Below are positions 17,824-27,527 of a DNA stretch of 64,000 nt, one piece after another (position 1 is the first letter of the stretch; each line of letters begins with the position of its first letter). Below the pieces are notes generated by a model that was not told where the DNA came from, did not search any database, and worked only from the letters and a program-made list of their open reading frames with translations. The DNA is from Desulfobacter postgatei 2ac9 (GTDB lineage Bacteria > Desulfobacterota > Desulfobacteria > Desulfobacterales > Desulfobacteraceae). Made by a program: the position numbers and the translations under genes. Location: the NCBI RefSeq assembly GCF_000233695.2, contig NZ_CM001488.1:2168403-2232402 (forward strand), given 5' to 3'.

Positions 17824-18191
17824 CGCCACACCCAGCCATTGAAGCAAGGGCGCAGGCAAAGGGAATATATCAATATCAATGCCTGGTAAACCATTGCGGT
17901 CGGCAGGTGTTGGGAACTTGGAAGAAATTGACATGTAGCTGGAATGAACACGGCATGGGCAAGTAGGACTTATCCGACATCAGTATTGTGGCGGTGACGC
18001 TGTGAAAGGGAAAAATTTTTTTTCGTCGTCCAGCCGGGACGGCGAAACCATTCTAATCCGTAAGGTTTCTTCGTACATTGTGGTTGTCACCTGTCTGGAA
18101 AAAGGGCAGGGCAGCGGACCTATCACAACCTCCGGCTTTGAAATTCCAAGGCCGGCCCATAGAATAGAACCAAATTGTAAGGAAAAATGAC
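17824..18191. other. 368-bp intergenic region, nothing recognised
   Basis: The sequence before the DUF362 gene contains only short open frames that overlap on both strands and lack family signatures. No hairpin terminator follows the glyoxalase gene. An AAGGAA at 18179-18184 is the ribosome site for the next gene. Confidence 0.45.
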
Positions 18192-19106
18192 ATGGATCGA
18201 CGGGATTTTTTGAAAAAAACCATCGGCTGCGGTATCGCCGCAGGATCCACCCTTGCCTTCCCGGAGGTGGGAAAACTTTTTGCAGCCCCAAAGAGGGTTG
18301 CCTACGACCTGGTGGCGGTCCGGGGCGGGGAGCCGGACCAGATGTTTGATCTCGCCATTGCCTCTTTGGGCGGTATGCAGACCTTTGTGCCCAGGGGCAG
18401 CCGGGTTGTGGTCAAGCCGAATATCGGCTGGGACCTCCCCCCTGAACGGGGCGGCAACACCCATCCCGCCCTTGTGGGGCGTATTATAGAACACTGCCTT
18501 TCAGCAGGGGCCCGGGGCGTTTCTGTGTTTGACCATACCTGCGACAATTGGCGGCGCTGTTATGCCAACAGCGGCATTGAAGCCGCCGTAGAGGCGGCTG
18601 GCGGGAAAATGGTGTCCGCAGACAGCGAGGGCTACTACAAAAGCGTTTCCGTTCCCCAAGGCCGGCGGCTCAAGACGGCCAAAGTCCACGAGGCACTCCT
18701 GAAGGCGGATGTATTCATCAATGTGCCGGTACTCAAACACCACAGTTCCGCCATGGTTACCATCGGCATGAAGAACCTTATGGGGGTGGTCTGGGATCGG
18801 TGGTACTGGCATCGCAACGACCTTCACCAATGTATCGCAGATTTTTCCTCTTTCCGCAAACCTGATCTCACGGTGGTGGATGCCTATACCGTCATGAAGC
18901 GCAATGGCCCCAGGGGTGTGTCCCTCAGCGATGTGGTCCCCATGAAGGCCCAGGTCGTCTCAACAGATCCGGTGGCGGCCGATGCGGCCGGGGCCAAGCT
19001 CTTTGGGACAGACCCTGGCGATATCCGCCATATCCGGATCGCTTCAGATATGAACCTTGGGCAGATGCGCCTTGAAAACCTGTCCATTAATCGGATCAAG
19101 ATTTAA
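18192..19106 (+). CDS. Tat-exported DUF362 protein
   Basis: A 304-residue protein starting with a twin-arginine signal (MDRRDFLKKTIGCGIAAGS), so it is probably exported folded with a cofactor. The body matches DUF362: VVVKPNIGWD, then NVPVLKHHSSAMVTIGMKNLMGVV, then DPVAADAAGAKLFG near the end. The family's biochemistry is largely unknown; members often occur beside ferredoxins. Here the stop codon abuts the start of the NapH-like iron-sulfur membrane protein with no gap, so the two are translationally coupled and likely act together in periplasmic electron transfer. Confidence 0.85.
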   Translation: MDRRDFLKKTIGCGIAAGSTLAFPEVGKLFAAPKRVAYDLVAVRGGEPDQMFDLAIASLGGMQTFVPRGSRVVVKPNIGWDLPPERGGNTHPALVGRIIEHCLSAGARGVSVFDHTCDNWRRCYANSGIEAAVEAAGGKMVSADSEGYYKSVSVPQGRRLKTAKVHEALLKADVFINVPVLKHHSSAMVTIGMKNLMGVVWDRWYWHRNDLHQCIADFSSFRKPDLTVVDAYTVMKRNGPRGVSLSDVVPMKAQVVSTDPVAADAAGAKLFGTDPGDIRHIRIASDMNLGQMRLENLSINRIKI

Positions 19107-20735
19107 ATGAACATTTGCCGTCTCAAACCTCTGCGGATCTGTATTGCCATGGTTTTTTTTGTGCCGACGGCTTTTCTCTTTCTGGATATATGGGAGATTG
19201 GGGCAAAAACTTTTTCAGACCACCTGTTGTTTTTTCAATTTGTGCCCTCTGCGCTTAAATTTTTGAACCAGCCGGCAGTCGGGGCTGCAGGGTTTATCGT
19301 TGTGCTGATAACCGCATTTATGTTTGGCAGGGTCTACTGCTCAGCAATCTGCCCTCTGGGAATATTTCAGGATCTGATCTCCCGTTTTTTTTCAAACAGA
19401 GAAAAGAGCCGGGGTGAAAAAAAGCGGTCCGGCAGATACACATATTCTGCGCCCCGCAACCTCCTGCGGTATACGGTCCTGATTGCGACCCTTTTGTTCT
19501 TTTTTTCGGGAACCGGTCTGCTGCTTAACCTGCTTGATCCTTTCAGCAGTTTCGGTAGATTTTTCTCTAATCTCTTTCGCCCTCTTGTCATTACCCTGAA
19601 CAATTTGGGGACGCCTATGGCAGAGGCCATAGGCGTTCATGCCTTTTACCGTGTTCAGTGGCCGGTCTATGCCCCGGTTTCCCTTGGCGTTGCCCTGGTT
19701 ACACTGGGTACGGTGGGATGGATGAGTGCCCGGCACGGCCGCCTTTATTGCAATACGCTATGTCCGGTGGGAACCCTGCTGGGGCTGATCTCAAAATTTT
19801 CCCTGGTTAAAATCCGTATTGATAAGGAAGCCTGCCGGTCCTGCGGCCGGTGTGAGCATCTTTGCAAGGCCGGATGCATTGATGTCAAAACAAAAACCGT
19901 GGATACCGACCGCTGTGTTTCCTGTTTTAACTGCCTTTCTGTCTGTCCGGACCAGGCCATGGTGTATCAGTATGATTTTCAGCCAAGGTTTCAGATTAAT
20001 ACTCAATCGGGCCAAAAGATCCGCCACAGGAAAGAGTCGGTCCGGTCCCGCAGAAACTTTGTTCTTGCCCTGGCAGCCGGCAGTTTTGGCTTGGCGGCGG
20101 CTCGTGGCCATGCCGCACCCGAAATGCTTCCGGTACAGGCCAGGCCCACCACCATCCCCGAAAAGAAAACCAGCCCGCTTTCCCCTCCCGGTTCGGTCAG
20201 CATTGCCAGATACAACGCCATCTGCACGGCCTGTCATTTGTGTGTCTCTGCCTGTCCCTCCCGGGTGCTTGTGCCTTCAGTCTTTTCCTTTGGCTTGTCC
20301 GGGATGATGCAGCCGCAGATGGATTTTGACGCCGGGCATTGCAACTATGACTGTACCGTCTGTTCGAATATCTGCCCCAGCGGGGCGATCCTGCCTCTGA
20401 CGGTAGAAAAAAAGCGGCTGACCCAGGTCGGCGTGGCAAAATTTATCAAAGAAAATTGTGTGGTCTATACGGACAACACCAATTGCGGGGCCTGCTCGGA
20501 ACATTGTCCCACCAAAGCGGTACACATGGTACCCTACCTGAATGCCGCCGGCCGTAAGCTGGTTATCCCCGAAGTGGACGAGAATATCTGCGTGGGATGC
20601 GGCGGATGCGAGCATGCCTGTCCCACAAAACCCTTCAGGGCCATCTATGTGGACGGCAATATAGAGCACAAAACAGCGCGGAAACCCAAGGAAAAAAAGA
20701 TGGAGAAGGATACGGGTGATGACTTTCCTTTTTAA
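19107..20735 (+). CDS. NapH-like membrane ferredoxin fused to a NapG-like polyferredoxin
   Basis: A 542-residue fusion. Residues 1-~300 are NapH-like: four membrane segments, two cytoplasmic YCSAICPLG / YCNTLCPVG motifs and a ferredoxin pair (CRSCGRC, CVSCFNC). Around residues 309-335 comes RSRRNFVLALAAGSFGLAAA, a Tat-signal-like hydrophobic stretch. The C-terminal ~200 residues are NapG/NrfC-like with further CxxCxxC(x)nCP groups (CTACHLC, CTVCSNICP, CGACSEHCP, CVGCGGCEHACP). NapG and NapH normally are separate genes passing quinol electrons to periplasmic reductases. No reductase is adjacent here. The basic C-terminal tail is probably disordered. Confidence 0.85.
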   Translation: MNICRLKPLRICIAMVFFVPTAFLFLDIWEIGAKTFSDHLLFFQFVPSALKFLNQPAVGAAGFIVVLITAFMFGRVYCSAICPLGIFQDLISRFFSNREKSRGEKKRSGRYTYSAPRNLLRYTVLIATLLFFFSGTGLLLNLLDPFSSFGRFFSNLFRPLVITLNNLGTPMAEAIGVHAFYRVQWPVYAPVSLGVALVTLGTVGWMSARHGRLYCNTLCPVGTLLGLISKFSLVKIRIDKEACRSCGRCEHLCKAGCIDVKTKTVDTDRCVSCFNCLSVCPDQAMVYQYDFQPRFQINTQSGQKIRHRKESVRSRRNFVLALAAGSFGLAAARGHAAPEMLPVQARPTTIPEKKTSPLSPPGSVSIARYNAICTACHLCVSACPSRVLVPSVFSFGLSGMMQPQMDFDAGHCNYDCTVCSNICPSGAILPLTVEKKRLTQVGVAKFIKENCVVYTDNTNCGACSEHCPTKAVHMVPYLNAAGRKLVIPEVDENICVGCGGCEHACPTKPFRAIYVDGNIEHKTARKPKEKKMEKDTGDDFPF

Positions 20736-20814
20736 ATTGACTGTTGTAATTTTCTACACGGGGCGTTTAATCTCTAATTGTATAGAAGGGTACATTGTTC
20801 GAAATCCCGGACAT

Positions 20815-22614
20815 TCATCCCTTGCTGCGGTTGTCGAGAATCTGCCGCACCGTCCGGGCCATATCAGATTTGCCAACCGGTTTCATTAAAAAACCTTTGA
20901 TCCCTAGTTGCTCTGCCTTCCGCTTGTCAATATTTTCACTGAAGCCCGTACACAGAAGAACCGGAATATCAGGCCTTATTGTCAGGACCTCCTGTGCCAA
21001 CCTGTCACCAGAGATACCCGGCATTGTCACATCAGTCAACAATAGGTCAAATGCTTCCGGATTTGCACGAAAGCATTCCAGCGCTTCCTGGCTGCTGGTA
21101 TGCATAGTAACCTTATACCCCAGACGATTGAGCATCTGTTTTTCTATCTGGGCTACCGGTTTTTCATCGTCAACAAGAAGAATATGCTCCAATCCGGTTT
21201 GAAATGAAATTGTACGCTCCTCTGCCTCGGTTTCGGGCAGCTGCTCAAGTAATGGCAGATATATTGAAAAAACAGTCCCTTCCCCTACTTTACTGTCCAC
21301 CAAGATATCTCCCCCGTGATCCTGAACAATTCCGTAAACAAGAGCAAGACCAAGACCTGTTCCTTTGTGCTTGTCTTTGGTGGTGAAATATGGATCGAAA
21401 ATTTTATTTTTAATTGACTCTTCAATACCACAGCCATTGTCTGAAATTCTGAGCATCACATATTTATCATCTGAATTGAGTTTTGGAGATAGATCGTTTG
21501 TGGTGACGCATAGTTCCTTTAACTGGACATTGATTTTGCCGTCAGACTGATCCACGGCATGGTATGCATTGGTAATCAGGTTGATCACAATTTGGTGAAG
21601 TTGTATGGAGTCCGCCATCACCCAGCCGCAATCTTCCTGAATATCGTGATTGATTTGTATGGAAGACGGAATTGTGGAGCGGCTTAATTTTAAAGCTTCC
21701 TTTAAAATTTGTTGCAGGCGGACAGGGTTTTTTTTCTTTTCGGATCGGCGGCTGAAGGACAGGATTTGCTGGACAAGATCCCGGCCTCTTTTTCCAGCCT
21801 CCAGAATCACCTCGATATTTTTGTACTCAAGGCTCTCTTCAGGGAGATCCTCCAGGAGCAGCTCTGACATACCAATGATCGGAAATAGAAGATTATTGAA
21901 GTCGTGTGCAATACCTCCGGCCAGATTTCCGATGGATTCCATTTTCTGGGCCTGACGCAGATATTCGTCCGCCTTTTTTTGATTTTCCTCAAGCTTTTTA
22001 AGCTGGGTTATATCGGTGGCAATCTGCAAATGAACCATACGACCGTCGATCCATTTAATTGCCCTGTCATAATGTAGATACCATGCATTTGTTACAGGGT
22101 GCTGAAACTCCCCGACGACCAGGCCCTTTAAATTGCCGTCTTTGTCCACCAGTTTTTCATTCGGGCAGTGCTCACACACCTCATTTGCGTTTTTAAATAC
22201 CTTGTAACACGTCTCTCCTGAAAAATTTTCTCCGAATTTGTCCACCAGATATTTGTTCATGAATAAAACTTCATAGGTCTTTATATCTGTGACGTAAATC
22301 GCCGCATCAATGCTGTTGAGCACCGTCAGGAAGGTGTCGTGGGCCTCTCGGTGTTTATTTTGATCCTCCTGCCGCTTCTTGATAAATTCGATGATAATAA
22401 CACCGAGAATGACAAATAAAAACACAACCATGAGCCGGGAGACAACCTGATAGGGAGGCAGTTTCAACAAAAAGGTGTCCACGTAGGAACTCGGTTTTCT
22501 GAAAATTAAATCTTTTAAATTATATTCAAAAGACATGTATGCCCAGATACTATCGAGTGTCCAATAGAAAAAGCAGATGCTTGCGGTAATGATATATCCT
22601 ACTCGCCGCTTCAA
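20815..22614 (-). CDS. Hybrid sensor histidine kinase (PAS, HisKA, HATPase, receiver)
   Basis: A 599-residue kinase. Two membrane segments (residues ~6-24 and ~57-77) bracket a short ~30-residue outer loop. A coil and a PAS domain (~92-200) follow, then HisKA with the phosphoacceptor in [11 protein letters not shown] (~235), HATPase with [11 protein letters not shown], and a C-terminal receiver whose phosphorylated Asp lies in [10 protein letters not shown]. The PAS contains a Cys cluster (GETC, VCEHCP). Translation starts at TTG with GAGGAAT six bases upstream, inside the end of the preceding gene. The binding-protein gene upstream ends three bases before, so the two form one unit. Confidence 0.92.
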   Translation of the reverse strand: MKRRVGYIITASICFFYWTLDSIWAYMSFEYNLKDLIFRKPSSYVDTFLLKLPPYQVVSRLMVVFLFVILGVIIIEFIKKRQEDQNKHREAHDTFLTVLNSIDAAIYVTDIKTYEVLFMNKYLVDKFGENFSGETCYKVFKNANEVCEHCPNEKLVDKDGNLKGLVVGEFQHPVTNAWYLHYDRAIKWIDGRMVHLQIATDITQLKKLEENQKKADEYLRQAQKMESIGNLAGGIAHDFNNLLFPIIGMSELLLEDLPEESLEYKNIEVILEAGKRGRDLVQQILSFSRRSEKKKNPVRLQQILKEALKLSRSTIPSSIQINHDIQEDCGWVMADSIQLHQIVINLITNAYHAVDQSDGKINVQLKELCVTTNDLSPKLNSDDKYVMLRISDNGCGIEESIKNKIFDPYFTTKDKHKGTGLGLALVYGIVQDHGGDILVDSKVGEGTVFSIYLPLLEQLPETEAEERTISFQTGLEHILLVDDEKPVAQIEKQMLNRLGYKVTMHTSSQEALECFRANPEAFDLLLTDVTMPGISGDRLAQEVLTIRPDIPVLLCTGFSENIDKRKAEQLGIKGFLMKPVGKSDMARTVRQILDNRSKG

Positions 22615-22617
22615 TGC

Positions 22618-23748
22618 TTATTCCTCATAAACTTCGGCGGCTATTTTTAGCATGCTTTGCGGCATGGGAAAGCCGATGGCTTTTGCGGTGGCCATGTTGA
22701 TTGCGATTTCCAGGGGATCCTCAAATATCTGGTTTAAATTTCTTGGTTTTGTGCCGTTTAAAATTTTGCCGAATTTATCGGCATTATACCCGCCGAGTCG
22801 GGCATAACCTGAATCGCTGGAAATACTCATTAAAATTCCGCCTTTCACCCATTTTGACCCGATCATTGAAAACGAAGGGATACGGGCCTTCTTAAAAATA
22901 TCTGCGAGTTCTTTGGTCCTTGTGTCTGCACATAGCAACGCCGTTAAATATACGGCATCGGCTTTTTTCGAGAGTTCATGGAAACAGTTAAAACAGGAAC
23001 GATCAGATTCCCCTTTGTCCGGTATCGAATCGAGAACATTGCAGGTAATCAACTCAAAGCCCCTTTCCTTGGCAATCTGCCGTGCTTCATTGATGGCAGA
23101 ATAACTATGGCCATCTTCGGTGTCTTCAAGGGCAATGCCCAGGGTGTCAAATCCGACGATTCTGTGGAACATCCGCAGTTGTCTTGCATAGCGATTGGGA
23201 TCAACCCTGGCGGTCACATGATCAAATCCGGAATCCTTTGCACTGTTGATGATGCCGGCACTTATCGGTTCGGATGTGGATAAAACCATCACCGGAACAG
23301 AATGCTCGTTGTTGGCCATATCCAAACCGGCCCAGGTGCCCATTGCAAGAACAATATCAATGTCGCCGCGTTTTAGTTTTTTCATTAAATCTCTTCGCAC
23401 CACAACTCTTTTTTGATCATCCCAGTCTGCCGAATAACAATCTTCCGGTTTAAACGACAAGTAGGGGCTATCGTGTTTTGTGAGCCAGTCGATATAAGGC
23501 TTGGGCATTTCTTGTCGGAAATCGGGGAGGTTTTTAGCTGTTATCCAGCCTATTTTGATCAAACCCTGAACAAGGGTTCTCATGGTATCGGTATATTCGG
23601 AATAAGGTCCGCCTTCGTAATAGGAGACCCGCCATTTTTTGCCGTTGTTCAGCCTTGGTCCATTCCCTGAGCCTGCATAAAGATCCGGGACGAGTAAGAT
23701 GGAAAGGGAAAATAATAATATTGCACCCCTTTTCACCTTGGTTTTCAT
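22618..23748 (-). CDS. ABC-type periplasmic substrate-binding protein
   Basis: A 376-residue exported protein with a Sec signal (MKTKVKRGAILLFSLSILL, cleavage after YAG). The rest has a periplasmic-binding fold of the ABC_sub_bind (TrpX/DUF534-like) kind, with VMVLSTSEPISAGIINSAKD and a late RLGGYNADKFGKILNG segment. I chose the ATG at 23748 because it opens the signal peptide and has GGAGAGG a few bases upstream; the longer frame to 23844 adds 32 non-signal residues. No permease or ATPase gene is nearby. Coupling to the sensor kinase suggests a ligand-sensing role instead of transport. The ligand is unknown. Confidence 0.82.
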   Translation of the reverse strand: MKTKVKRGAILLFSLSILLVPDLYAGSGNGPRLNNGKKWRVSYYEGGPYSEYTDTMRTLVQGLIKIGWITAKNLPDFRQEMPKPYIDWLTKHDSPYLSFKPEDCYSADWDDQKRVVVRRDLMKKLKRGDIDIVLAMGTWAGLDMANNEHSVPVMVLSTSEPISAGIINSAKDSGFDHVTARVDPNRYARQLRMFHRIVGFDTLGIALEDTEDGHSYSAINEARQIAKERGFELITCNVLDSIPDKGESDRSCFNCFHELSKKADAVYLTALLCADTRTKELADIFKKARIPSFSMIGSKWVKGGILMSISSDSGYARLGGYNADKFGKILNGTKPRNLNQIFEDPLEIAINMATAKAIGFPMPQSMLKIAAEVYEE

Positions 23749-23868
23749 TATGCCTCTCCGTTCTTGAAGGGATTGGTGGATGCGCCCACCGCTACAATCG
23801 CCTTGGGTTTGAACAGTATCCAGAGAATATGGCGTCAATGTCATAGACGAACTTTCATCAAGTTTAGA

Positions 23869-24225
23869 TTACATGCCATTTATAATGTTCATGGCTTGTC
23901 GTAGATTTTTTTTGATTTCATCCAAATCACCTTCATTCAGAGAAAAACAGTTATTGATTGCTTTCATTACAGCTTCAATTTTTTCTAAAGATATAACGAG
24001 AAAGCATCCTTGTGATTGAAAAACAGATTTTTCTCCGTCCTGCTCATTTTCCCATTCTATATTCTTTTCTTTTGCTAAATTGTTAACATAAGTATTCACT
24101 TCTTCTTCCAACGCTGATGGAATCTGTAAGAAAGCTGACGCATTTTTCGGTCGTGGTTGCTCACTTGCAGCACTCATTTTATTGTCTGCATCAACGTACA
24201 GTATATTCGGATCGTGTTGAGTCAT
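23869..24225 (-). CDS. Hypothetical acidic protein (118 aa)
   Basis: I recognise no family. The protein is acidic and soluble, with a helical C-terminal half (SLEKIEAVMKAINNC) and a repeated Asn/Asp-rich pattern. The start at 24225 is chosen because a perfect AGGAGG lies four bases before it; the longer frame from 24255 lacks this. The gene follows fdhE by 39 bases on the same strand, so co-transcription is likely, but nothing ties it to formate dehydrogenase. Confidence 0.65.
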   Translation of the reverse strand: MTQHDPNILYVDADNKMSAASEQPRPKNASAFLQIPSALEEEVNTYVNNLAKEKNIEWENEQDGEKSVFQSQGCFLVISLEKIEAVMKAINNCFSLNEGDLDEIKKNLRQAMNIINGM

Positions 24226-24264
24226 TATTCCTCCTGAAGTTTTTTTAACTGCCACATAACAACT

Positions 24265-25209
24265 TTATTCCCCAGTGACATCAGTCTCGTTCATTGTTAA
24301 ATTCCAGAGCATTTCAGCCTGTGGGGAATACCCCTTTTCCCGGGCCTGGATCTCCAGTCCGATCATACCCATGGCCGCAACATCCATGTTCACCGGATCA
24401 ATAGTTTGACCCAGGTCTATGGTCAACAGATAGGTGTTGCATAACTTGCAGACGCTCACTCCTTCGGCATCCTTGGCCGGGCTGTCCTGGTCGGAAAAAT
24501 ATTCAAAAAGGTTCTGGTCATTATTCTCGCATCGTGGGCAGGTGTGGCGCCTGAACCGCCATTCATGGGCGCACACAGAACACTGCAGCCAGCGCCGTTC
24601 GCCCCCTTCACCGATGAGCCCGGCAACAGCCGGGAATGATCCGCACATCGGGCAATGTCCATGCGGCCACTCATGCTCCTCTATCATAGGGGAGAAGGCT
24701 CTGGCCTGAATCTGTTTGAACGGTTCGGCAATCTGGGCCAGGGTAAATCTGAATATGTCAGGCCTGGTACCTGCGCGGGCAGCAAATGCGTTTATGATTC
24801 GGGTGTCGTTCTTCACAAACGCCTGGACGCAGTCGTCTGCATCAAAGCTGTTGTCCTCAATGTTGCTGTTAATCGCTTCAATGTCCGGCCGGATGCCTGC
24901 AAATGCCTCTGCCATGGGCGGCAGAATCATCTGGGCTGCCTGTTTAAACTCCTTGCGGAAGTCCATAAGACCTGTAATGGCAAACAAATGAACCCCTCTA
25001 TGAAACCGGATCCAGTCAAATTCGCGCAGACCTGTTTTGTTTATCTCATTTTCAGACAGACGTTCCGTCAATTCTGCTTTTGCCACCAGCACCGGACCAA
25101 ATGAAGAGACAAGTGAGGATAACCCGGGCTTGCGCATCGCCAGGCTGTCAAGGGCCGTTTGAATACCTTTGGGCGTTTTTTCATGGCAGATACGTTCATT
25201 CTGATTCAT
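24265..25209 (-). CDS. fdhE: Formate dehydrogenase accessory protein FdhE
   Basis: A 314-residue rubredoxin-like protein needed for maturation of periplasmic formate dehydrogenases. Four CxxC knuckles are visible (CPMC, CSVC, CPRC, CKLC) spread over residues ~185-255, matching the two iron-binding sites of FdhE, together with the typical HEWPHGHCPMCGSFP and EWRFRRHTCPRC. AAAGGAGGT lies ten bases before the ATG. No formate dehydrogenase structural gene is in the window. A 9-base-pair stem-loop sits in the leader (25241-25268). Confidence 0.9.
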   Translation of the reverse strand: MNQNERICHEKTPKGIQTALDSLAMRKPGLSSLVSSFGPVLVAKAELTERLSENEINKTGLREFDWIRFHRGVHLFAITGLMDFRKEFKQAAQMILPPMAEAFAGIRPDIEAINSNIEDNSFDADDCVQAFVKNDTRIINAFAARAGTRPDIFRFTLAQIAEPFKQIQARAFSPMIEEHEWPHGHCPMCGSFPAVAGLIGEGGERRWLQCSVCAHEWRFRRHTCPRCENNDQNLFEYFSDQDSPAKDAEGVSVCKLCNTYLLTIDLGQTIDPVNMDVAAMGMIGLEIQAREKGYSPQAEMLWNLTMNETDVTGE

Positions 25210-25240
25210 AATGTTTGGGACCTCCTTTGTTTATTCCTTA

Positions 25241-25268
25241 TTCCGGAGATTGTCGCATCTCTCCGGAA
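25241..25268. other. Stem-loop in the fdhE leader
   Basis: TTCCGGAGA and TCTCCGGAA pair perfectly around a 10-base loop. There is no T run on either side, so it is not a standard terminator. It lies between murJ and fdhE, 32 bases before the fdhE start. Confidence 0.45.
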
Positions 25269-25367
25269 GTTCGCATAGGGTATTATATTGAAGGCGTTAT
25301 TATATGCCAACCTATATTTCCAAAATTAATGACCGGCATGATCATCACCGCATTGTTACGTTTTTAC

Positions 25368-26951
25368 TTAGGAAACCTTCCTAAGCAAACCGGTCTTTGT
25401 CAGCACCTTGGCATAGAGCGTGCTGACCTCTCTGATTTTAAAAAATTTCCCCATGCCTGCCAGAAGGATCAGAAAGAATATGCCGACAATAATACAAATG
25501 AATATATGGGTAAAAAAACCAGTGATTGGAATCAGATGAATAATTCCAACATATATAGCCTTTAAAACCAGCCAGACCAGGATACTGACCAGTAACATGA
25601 CACCAAAGGAGATGTAGACATCCGATCGTCCGGCGTTTTTTGTTTTTCTGCTCCACACTTCGAATAAAGCCCCTGTGGTAATGATTACGGACAAAGACAG
25701 GCCCAAAGCCACGCCTTTGATCCCCATGGCTGTCATTGCAAAATAGAGCAGCGGTAAGCTTAACGCCACGCATACAGAAGAGAAAATAGCAGGGAACAAT
25801 GTGTTTTGAACGGCAAAGAACCCCCGGGAAACAATGGTCTGGGCTGAAAATGCAAATGCCCCTGCCATGAAATACGGCAGCACCCCGGATGTCAGGGCCG
25901 CATCATGGGCGTCAAAAGCTCCGCGCTGGAATAAAATGGCTACAACTTCTTTATTTAGAATCATAAAGACCACTGAAAAGGGCATCACAATAAAAATATA
26001 TTTAAGGGTCTGGTTAATAATGGTGTTTAAGCCGGAAAAATCTTTTTTGGCAGCAATTTTTGCCATGAACGGATAGGAGGCCACGCCAACGGCATTGCCG
26101 AAAAGCCCCACCAGTATAAACATGATGCGAAGGGCGTAATTCATGGCTGAAATGCTCCCCTCGCTTAAAAACGAGCCAAAGAACTTCATCAGGATTTCCG
26201 TGGAAAAAGTCATGGTCAGACCAAGCATCAGGGGTAAAGTTAACAATACATATTTGATCACATCAGGATGCTTGAAATTAAAATTTGGCATATAGATCAG
26301 TCCCACCTGTTTCGCCCCAAACAGCTGGAGCAGGAAACTGCCGAAGAACGCACCGGCAAGAACCCCCCAGGCAAAGCTTTCCATCCCCAGAGCCGGATAC
26401 AAAAGTATGCCGCCCACAATAATGCCGGTATTGTAAATCAATGGCGCTAAGGCCGGGAAAAGAAACTGTTCCTTTGAGTATTGTACGGCATTGAACAGCC
26501 CCCCGGCAAAAAAGAAAAACTGGGCCGGGATAATGATCCGGGTCATGCGTACGGCAAGGTCAAAGGCCGGGCCGTTTTTAAGCCCGGGGGCAAGGAGCGC
26601 AATCAGCTCCGGAGCAAAAACCATGGAAAGGCAGATAAAAATAAAAAGACCTGCACCAAAGCAGTTCAGAATAACGGAAAAAACCCGGTATCCTTCCTGT
26701 TCCTGATTTTCAACAAGATAACGGGTAAAGATGGGGATAAACGTGATGGATAAAAAACCTGAAGCCACCACATGGTTTAAAATTTCAGGAATTACAAACG
26801 CCACCTGATACGCGTCAACGTCTGCGCTTGCACCCCCCATCCAGGCAATGGCCGTTTCACGCGCAAGACCGATGATTCTGCTGGCAAATACGGATGCCAT
26901 CATGATAAACGAGGCAAGACCGATTTTTTTAAATGTGGAGGTTTGTGTCAT
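25368..26951 (-). CDS. murJ: Lipid II flippase MurJ/MviN
   Basis: A 527-residue MOP-superfamily protein with about 14 membrane segments that flips lipid-linked peptidoglycan precursor. Family hallmarks are the N-terminal ASRIIGLARETAIAWMGG, DAYQVAFVIPEILNHVVASG, and FFAVQNTLFPA in the second half. The protein has normal length. The ribosome site is weak (GGACTT, eight bases before ATG). It lies upstream of fdhE on the same strand, separated by 158 bases. Confidence 0.95.
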   Translation of the reverse strand: MTQTSTFKKIGLASFIMMASVFASRIIGLARETAIAWMGGASADVDAYQVAFVIPEILNHVVASGFLSITFIPIFTRYLVENQEQEGYRVFSVILNCFGAGLFIFICLSMVFAPELIALLAPGLKNGPAFDLAVRMTRIIIPAQFFFFAGGLFNAVQYSKEQFLFPALAPLIYNTGIIVGGILLYPALGMESFAWGVLAGAFFGSFLLQLFGAKQVGLIYMPNFNFKHPDVIKYVLLTLPLMLGLTMTFSTEILMKFFGSFLSEGSISAMNYALRIMFILVGLFGNAVGVASYPFMAKIAAKKDFSGLNTIINQTLKYIFIVMPFSVVFMILNKEVVAILFQRGAFDAHDAALTSGVLPYFMAGAFAFSAQTIVSRGFFAVQNTLFPAIFSSVCVALSLPLLYFAMTAMGIKGVALGLSLSVIITTGALFEVWSRKTKNAGRSDVYISFGVMLLVSILVWLVLKAIYVGIIHLIPITGFFTHIFICIIVGIFFLILLAGMGKFFKIREVSTLYAKVLTKTGLLRKVS

Positions 26952-27129
26952 AGTTTGAAGTCCGATGCAAATTTTATCATGGAAGATACCTAAGTATAAA
27001 GATGGTCTGAAAATAGTTTGACCTGAAACACAGCCTGCATATACAATGAATTGTATAAAGATGACAGTAATAAACGTTAGAATACGCCTGGCCTGAAAAT
27101 ATTAAAACGAAATTAATCAAGGAATAATC

Positions 27130-27405
27130 ATGACCTCAAAGCTGGGAATTTTCTCAATCATTGCCGGTGTTGTACTTGGATTGTTTGCCCTGATTTCCAA
27201 ATTTATGGACGCAGCCGTTTTTCTTTCTACCATGACCATTTCCACCTTTTTTGAAGGAATTACCGATAAAATCCTTGATTGGATTTCCAATGATACGGTT
27301 TATAATGCATTATACTCATTTTTTTATGAGATTCATCTTGCAGGGGTTCTGATTGGTTCGGGTGCCATCCTGCTGATTATCGGTTCCTTTATCCGTAAGG
27401 ATTAA
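27130..27405 (+). CDS. Small two-TM membrane protein (91 aa)
   Basis: I recognise no family. Two hydrophobic segments (residues ~7-24 and ~69-86) flank a central amphipathic region, and the protein ends in basic RKD. An AAGGAA six bases before the ATG supports expression. It is divergent from murJ and 122 bases before uspA; a shared transcript is possible. Confidence 0.65.
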   Translation: MTSKLGIFSIIAGVVLGLFALISKFMDAAVFLSTMTISTFFEGITDKILDWISNDTVYNALYSFFYEIHLAGVLIGSGAILLIIGSFIRKD

Positions 27406-27527
27406 CATTTTAGTCTTGTTAAACAGGGCTTGTTCCAGTATTTTAGTTTATTACTTTTTTCAATTATTTTTGTTTGTTCATAAAATTCGGGTTGATAAAA
27501 AGCAAATGATGAAAAAAGAAGGACTAT

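Noticed and set aside
18002-18190. 62-codon plus-strand frame upstream of DUF362
   Set aside because: Overlaps longer minus-strand frames, no family signature, and no evidence of coding.
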